A program made the translations under genes and the position numbers. The notes under the pieces were generated by a model. That model was not told where the DNA came from and searched no databases. It saw nothing but the letters and a program-made list of their open reading frames with translations. Shown piece by piece: positions 60,102-64,000 of a stretch of 64,000 bases of DNA. This DNA is from Paraburkholderia nodosa (GTDB lineage: Bacteria > Pseudomonadota > Gammaproteobacteria > Burkholderiales > Burkholderiaceae). Within the stretch, counting starts at the first letter, position 1. The number at the start of each line of letters is the position of its first letter. Where the stretch lies: the NCBI RefSeq assembly GCF_001718195.1, contig NZ_MCNV01000014.1, positions 62,001-126,000 of the forward strand, in the 5' to 3' direction.

Positions 60102-60881
60102 TCAGATATGAATGCCGCCAGCCACCTCGATGCGTTGCGCGTTCACCCAGCCAAAGTCATCCGATAGTAGACCGGCAATCACGGGCCCCACGTCCGTCGG
60201 TAATCCCACGCGGCCCAGCGCGGTATGTTCCGCCACTGCCTTGTTGACCTCAGGATTGTCCCGCACGATACCGCCGCTGAAGTCGGTGGCAATGGCGCCC
60301 GGCGCCACGACGTTGACCGCGATCCTGCGCGGCGCGAGTTCGAGCGCCATATAGCGCGTGAGCGCTTCGACAGCCGCCTTCATCGGGCCATAAATCGAGC
60401 GGCCCGGGTACGCGAAGCGCGCAAGGCCCGAAGAGATGTTCACAATCCGGCCGCCGTCATGAATGAGCGGCAGCAGCTTTTGCGTCAGCAGGAACGGCCC
60501 CTTGAAATGCACCGCGAACTGCGCGTCGAGCTCCGCTTCGGTGCCCGCTGCGAGCGTGGCCGTCGATGAGATACCGGCGTTGTTCACCAGATAATCGAAG
60601 CCCGTTGCATTGAGCGTCCCAAGCGCCTCTCGCAGGCGCGCGACGAAGTCGTCGAACGCGCCCGAATTCGCGATATTCAACTGCAGGGCAATCGCCCGGC
60701 CGCCCGCTTGCGCGATCTCGGCGCAGACCTTCTCTGCCTCGGCGTGATTGGTGTTGTAGGTGAAAGCCGTGTGGACGCCGCTGCTTGCCAGCCGCAGCAC
60801 CGTGTCGCGACCGATCCCACGGCTGCCTCCGGTGACGACTGCGATTTTCGGGCCCGACTGACTGCGGTTGTTCGTTGCCAT
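60102..60881 (-). CDS. Short-chain dehydrogenase/reductase
   Basis: A 259-residue classical SDR. The cofactor motif is TGGSRGIGRD (about residues 18-27), NNAGISS follows, the catalytic Ser lies in VNISSGLA and YxxxK in SIYGPMK. The C-terminal WVNAQRIEVAGGIHI is typical. AGAGGTGCC lies upstream of ATG 60881. It is divergent from an AraC regulator gene with a 154-base gap, so the regulator probably controls it. Substrate unknown. Confidence 0.92.
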   Translation of the reverse strand: MATNNRSQSGPKIAVVTGGSRGIGRDTVLRLASSGVHTAFTYNTNHAEAEKVCAEIAQAGGRAIALQLNIANSGAFDDFVARLREALGTLNATGFDYLVNNAGISSTATLAAGTEAELDAQFAVHFKGPFLLTQKLLPLIHDGGRIVNISSGLARFAYPGRSIYGPMKAAVEALTRYMALELAPRRIAVNVVAPGAIATDFSGGIVRDNPEVNKAVAEHTALGRVGLPTDVGPVIAGLLSDDFGWVNAQRIEVAGGIHI

Positions 60882-61035
60882 TTGGCACCTCTCGCTGGGT
60901 TGGATAGCGTCGATTCTGCGCCTGACGCGACCGGCGAGTGAATACCCGAATCTCCCCGATTCTTGCCTAATCCTGCTTCGCTGACTAAGATGGACCGGCG
61001 CGCACTTTCCGTCGCGCGTTTCTTATCCAGCCCCC

Positions 61036-61932
61036 ATGACAAACGATCTGGCCGCCGCCCTGCTGCGCTACACGCAAACACAGCCGGGCACGAGCCCATA
61101 CAGCACCGCTGTCGACGGACTGCTCATCCTGCGCTCCGACCATCCCGCGCCGCCCACGTTTCGCTCGGCGCGGCCGGCTTTGTGCATCGTCGCCCAGGGC
61201 GCCAAATGGGCCAGTTTTGGCGGGGAACAACTGGAGTATCGCGCCGGTCAAGCGCTCGTGGTCGGCGTGGAAACGCCGTCGCGGGGCCGCGTGTTCGAGG
61301 CGAGCCCGGACAAGCCTTGCCTGGTTCTGATTCTCGAGCTGGACCTGGCCATGTTGCGCGCCGTGGCAAAGGAGATGTCGCCTGCGCCCGTGCCGGCGGC
61401 GGACGCAAGCCGCGGCGTGTTCGTCGCGAACTTCGACGGCCCCCTCGCCGATTGCGCGCTGCGCGCCGTGCGCCTGCTGGACACGCCGGACGCCATCGGC
61501 ATGCTGTATCCCATGCTGATGCGCGAGATCTGCTACTGGTTGCTAAGCGGTCCGAACGGTTCGGAAATCGCGAGGCTGGCGTCGACGGAAAGCCCTTCTC
61601 ACAGCCTGCTGCGCGCGGTGGAAAACTTGCGTGCGCGGTTTGCCGAACCCGTGCGGGTGGAAGACCTGGCGGCAGTCGCCCAGCTCAGCGCTTCGGCGTT
61701 CCACCGGCAGTTCAAGGCGCTGACCGGGCTGCCGCCCCTTCAGTACCAGAAGCAGCTGCGGCTGCTGGAAGCGCGCAGACTGCTGCTTTCGCTGTCGATG
61801 AGCGTACAGGCCGCCGCCTTCGAAGTGGGATACGAGAGCGCCTCGCAGTTCAGCCGCGAATACACGCGAATGTTCGGAGCGCCACCGAAAAAAGACTCGA
61901 CTCAAGCGAAGGCACTGCGCGAGGCCGCGTAG
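61036..61932 (+). CDS. AraC-family transcriptional regulator
   Basis: A 298-residue regulator with an AraC_N-type (PF06719-like) cupin N-terminus (PALCIVAQGAKWASFGGEQL) and a C-terminal pair of helix-turn-helices (VEDLAAVAQLSASAFHRQFK, and AAFEVGYESASQFSREYTRM). This subgroup is often found beside, and activating, short-chain dehydrogenase or aldo/keto reductase genes, as here. It ends in a strong hairpin. Confidence 0.93.
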   Translation: MTNDLAAALLRYTQTQPGTSPYSTAVDGLLILRSDHPAPPTFRSARPALCIVAQGAKWASFGGEQLEYRAGQALVVGVETPSRGRVFEASPDKPCLVLILELDLAMLRAVAKEMSPAPVPAADASRGVFVANFDGPLADCALRAVRLLDTPDAIGMLYPMLMREICYWLLSGPNGSEIARLASTESPSHSLLRAVENLRARFAEPVRVEDLAAVAQLSASAFHRQFKALTGLPPLQYQKQLRLLEARRLLLSLSMSVQAAAFEVGYESASQFSREYTRMFGAPPKKDSTQAKALREAA

Positions 61933-61951
61933 CACGCTCCGCTGACACGCA

Positions 61952-61980
61952 GCGCGAGAGCGGTGCATCCGCTCTCGCGC
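61952..61980. terminator. Bidirectional terminator hairpin between araC-type gene and binding-protein gene
   Basis: GCGCGAGAGCGG (61952-61963), loop TGCAT, CCGCTCTCGCGC (61969-61980): a perfect 12-pair stem with a five-base loop, in the 77-base gap between two convergent genes. No long T-tract, but the symmetry and position make a shared terminator very likely. Confidence 0.72.
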
Positions 61981-62009
61981 CGTGCACACGTCACGCTGGA
62001 CGCGTCACA

Positions 62010-62789
62010 TCACTTGCCATACACGTCGAAGTCGAAGTACTTCTTCTCGATCTTCTTGTACGTACCGTCCTTGATGATGCTGGCGATCGCGCCGTCGATC
62101 TTCGTCTTGAGCGCGGCGTCTTCCTTGCGCAGGCCGATGCCGGCGCCGTTGCCGAGCGTTGCCGGATCGTCGAGGTCGCCGCCCGCGAAGCTGTAGCCCT
62201 TGCCGCGCGGCGTCTTCAGGAAGCCCACGTCGGCCTGCACGGCGTCTTGCAGCGCGGCGTCCACGCGGCCGGCCAGCAGGTCCTGATAAACCTGGTCCTG
62301 GTTCTGGTAAGGCACGACCTCAACGCCTGCCGTTGCCCAATGCGCCTTTGCGTAGGCCTCCTGAATCGTGCCCTGCTCCACGCCCACGCGCTTACCCTTG
62401 AGCGATTCGGCGGTCGGCATGATGCCCGAACCCGTCTTGGCGACGAGACGCGTCGGCGTGTTGAACAGCTTGTCCGAGAACGCGATCTGCTCTTTGCGCG
62501 CCGGGGTCATGGACATCGACGAAAGCACGCCGTCGAACTTGCGCGCCTTCAGCGCCGGGATCATGCCGTCGAAGTCGTTCTCGATCCAGACACATTTGGC
62601 ATTCAGACGGTGGCAGATCTCGTTGCCGAGATCGATGTCGAAGCCGACCAGTTTGCCGTCCGGCGCTTTCGATTCGAACGGCGGATAGCTTGCATCGACA
62701 CCGAAGCGAATGGTGTCCGCCGCAAAGGCGCCGACGCTGGCCGTGGAGGCGATCAAGGCAATAGATACGGCTGCAAACAACTTTTTCAT
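62010..62789 (-). CDS. Basic/polar amino-acid ABC transporter substrate-binding protein
   Basis: A 259-residue periplasmic protein of the HisJ/ArgT/LAO type. The signal peptide is MKKLFAAVSIALIASTASVG, cut near AFAAD. The mature part has TIRFGVDASYPPFESKAPDG, LVGFDIDLGNEICHRLNAKC, DGMIPALKARKFDGVLSSMS and the arginine-containing TPARKEQIAF ligand loop. GAGGGGA lies before ATG 62789. Lysine, arginine, ornithine or histidine is the likely ligand. No permease or ATPase gene is adjacent in the window. Confidence 0.92.
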   Translation of the reverse strand: MKKLFAAVSIALIASTASVGAFAADTIRFGVDASYPPFESKAPDGKLVGFDIDLGNEICHRLNAKCVWIENDFDGMIPALKARKFDGVLSSMSMTPARKEQIAFSDKLFNTPTRLVAKTGSGIMPTAESLKGKRVGVEQGTIQEAYAKAHWATAGVEVVPYQNQDQVYQDLLAGRVDAALQDAVQADVGFLKTPRGKGYSFAGGDLDDPATLGNGAGIGLRKEDAALKTKIDGAIASIIKDGTYKKIEKKYFDFDVYGK

Positions 62790-62989
62790 GGGATCCCCTC
62801 GGTTCTGGATATCAAGGTGGTCAAGAACATAAACACCGCCCGCATGGTTGCGGCGCGGACATTCCCTCGCGGCGCACGCCGCAAACGTGATCGACGCTGC
62901 GGGTGCACCTGCGCCCGGCAAGGTAGCAGTCCAGAATACGCGCGTCGAGTCGTCAAAAACAGGCGGAAACACCTATGGCAGGGAAGACC

Positions 62990-63636
62990 CTAAAGGGGGT
63001 TGAAAGCGGCAGCCGAAGACTTACCCGAATGTCCAGTTGCTCTTGCCGGCGCGAGCCGCGCGCGCCGGTTGGGCAGTTCCGTCATGTCGTCGATCAGGGC
63101 GCGTTGTGCGAGATGTTCCGGCTGATGGCGCATAGCGTACCGATGACGGCGCCGCCTTGCGCGCAGACCGGTGCGCTCGCATAGGTGCAAATCCCGAGTT
63201 CGGAGGCCGCCCGCGAATCGCCCCGGATATCCTTGACGTTGCTGACCACGCGCCGCCCGCTTTCCAGACTGCGCTTGCAGAGGGTGTCGAACCGCTGAAC
63301 CTGCAGGCCCTCCATGATCTGCACGTCGCCGTCGTTGCGCGAATAGAGGACGGTCTGCACCTCGCGGCTGAAGTCGACCGAGGCGCCCGTCAGTTCGTCG
63401 ATCGTCGCGAGTTTTTCCATGCGCCCAGGTATCCGGTCGTGAGCGAGCATCACCATGCCGATCGACATGCAAGGCAACGTGACGATCGCAAGGCCGAGCA
63501 GCACCACGTTCCAGGGCGACGGCTGCACCGCCACACGGCACGCATGCCGAAAACTTGGCGCGTGCCCTGCACGAGCAGCACGACGACCATCGAAAGCAGA
63601 TTGAAAGAATCCAGGCCGCGTGTGGCGCACATCGCT
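62990..63636 (-). pseudogene. Decayed diguanylate cyclase (membrane, GGDEF start, GAF, GGDEF start)
   Basis: Pieces of one or two signalling genes in three frames. LDSFNLLSMVVVLLVQGTRQ (a membrane segment) lies in one frame at about 63540-63605. PWNVVLLGLAIVTLPCMSIG and RMEKLATIDELTGAS (membrane helix plus the first helix of a GGDEF domain) are in another. The GGDEF then stops and a GAF domain tail follows (QTVLYSRNDGDVQIMEGLQV … TLCAISRNISH). In a third frame comes ALIDDMTELPNRRARLA, the start of another GGDEF, ending at 62990. No GGDEF catalytic motif survives. At least one deletion and two frameshifts are needed to explain this. Confidence 0.72.
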
Positions 63637-63832
63637 TAAGCGTCGGGGACGCATCGTATCCCAGGTTTGGCCCGAATCCATGCAATCCGGATCGATCCGG
63701 TCGACTCCGCCCGCTCGAACCCGCGAATCGAAACTCGGGGGCCGGCAACAGTCGGGCGCACAGCGCGAAATCCGCGAAGGATCGACGCTACACTAAGCGG
63801 CACCCGCGGACTCTCCAGACGAGGTACTCGCC

Positions 63833-64000
63833 ATGCCAGCACCTGACGTCAGGCGCTCAATGCGACTTGTTTGCGCCTTGCTTTGTGTGCTGTTCTGGCT
63901 TGGCGGCTGCGCGGGGTTGACGGGAGACCCGCTGCGGGTCAACGTGGCGGGGCTGGAGCCACTCCAGGGCGAAGGCATGGAAATGCGCTTCAACGTGAAG
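63833..64000 (+). CDS. LEA type 2 family lipoprotein, 3' end outside window
   Basis: The first 56 codons of a lipoprotein. From ATG 63833, or more likely ATG 63860 (MRLVCALLCVLFWLGGC), the signal ends in lipobox LGGC. The mature start, GDPLRVNVAGLEPLQGEGME, is that of LEA_2/WHy-type periplasmic lipoproteins common in proteobacteria. The gene runs off the right edge. Confidence 0.78.
   Translation, partial: MPAPDVRRSMRLVCALLCVLFWLGGCAGLTGDPLRVNVAGLEPLQGEGMEMRFNVK

Overview
The window is GC-rich, densely coding DNA of Burkholderiaceae type, probably Paraburkholderia, Caballeronia or a near relative. This is inferred from gene content: a Burkholderia-style type VI secretion (T6SS) locus, a MXKDX-repeat protein, DUF3079 and DUF6496 proteins and an NrsF/ECF module. 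There is no rRNA, tRNA, CRISPR array or insertion sequence that I can see.

Layout. (1) 1-5868: one tight operon with an AprA-like flavoprotein (cut by the left edge), an AprB-like two-cluster ferredoxin, a NitT/TauT-type ABC transporter (binding protein, permease, ATPase), a HEAT-repeat protein and a DUF971 protein. (2) 6005-10442: a lipoprotein, an aldo/keto reductase, a short-chain dehydrogenase and a ClC chloride channel. (3) 10476-13916: a reactive-chlorine/oxidant stress locus. An ECF sigma factor and its NrsF-type anti-sigma lie divergent from a cytochrome b, a molybdopterin methionine-sulfoxide-reductase-like enzyme and a methionine-rich periplasmic peptide. Two exact GTAACC-N16-CGAA promoters point outward from the shared intergenic region. 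(4) 14034-20654: small envelope proteins, an MltF-like transglycosylase, a hydrolase/LysR divergent pair, a histone-like DUF6496 protein and an unrecognised protein with a PD-(D/E)XK nuclease signature.

(5) 20694-51300: a complete T6SS. The left arm (+) carries an M15 peptidase, tssM, tagF and a periplasmic OmpA-domain protein. The central block (-) reads tagM-like TPR lipoprotein, tssB, tssC, hcp, tssE, tssF, tssG, tssH, tssA, vgrG, a LysM-muramidase effector and a candidate immunity protein. The right arm (+) is tssJ-tssK-tssL. From tssA to the immunity gene every junction is an ATGA overlap. Downstream of the immunity gene (28.5-32.3 kb) lies a lower-GC PAAR/effector island that is strongly decayed. 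One PAAR gene and one DUF3304 lipoprotein are intact. A second PAAR copy has two in-frame stops, two paralogous membrane-protein genes each carry two disabling lesions, and lipoprotein fragments remain.

(6) 51535-55204: a second NitT/TauT-type ABC operon with an extra membrane-anchored solute-binding-like protein. (7) 55483-64000: a BamE/SmpA-like lipoprotein, a doubly deleted chemoreceptor pseudogene, a penicillin-acylase-family enzyme, a DUF3079 protein, a divergent SDR/AraC pair, an amino-acid binding protein, a decayed diguanylate cyclase and the start of an LEA-type-2 lipoprotein cut by the right edge.

Intact modules that form coherent systems are the T6SS with its effector cassette, the SigF/NrsF oxidant response, and the flavoprotein-ferredoxin-ABC-HEAT-DUF971 operon. 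The last has no function I can name with confidence and is the best candidate for an undescribed system.
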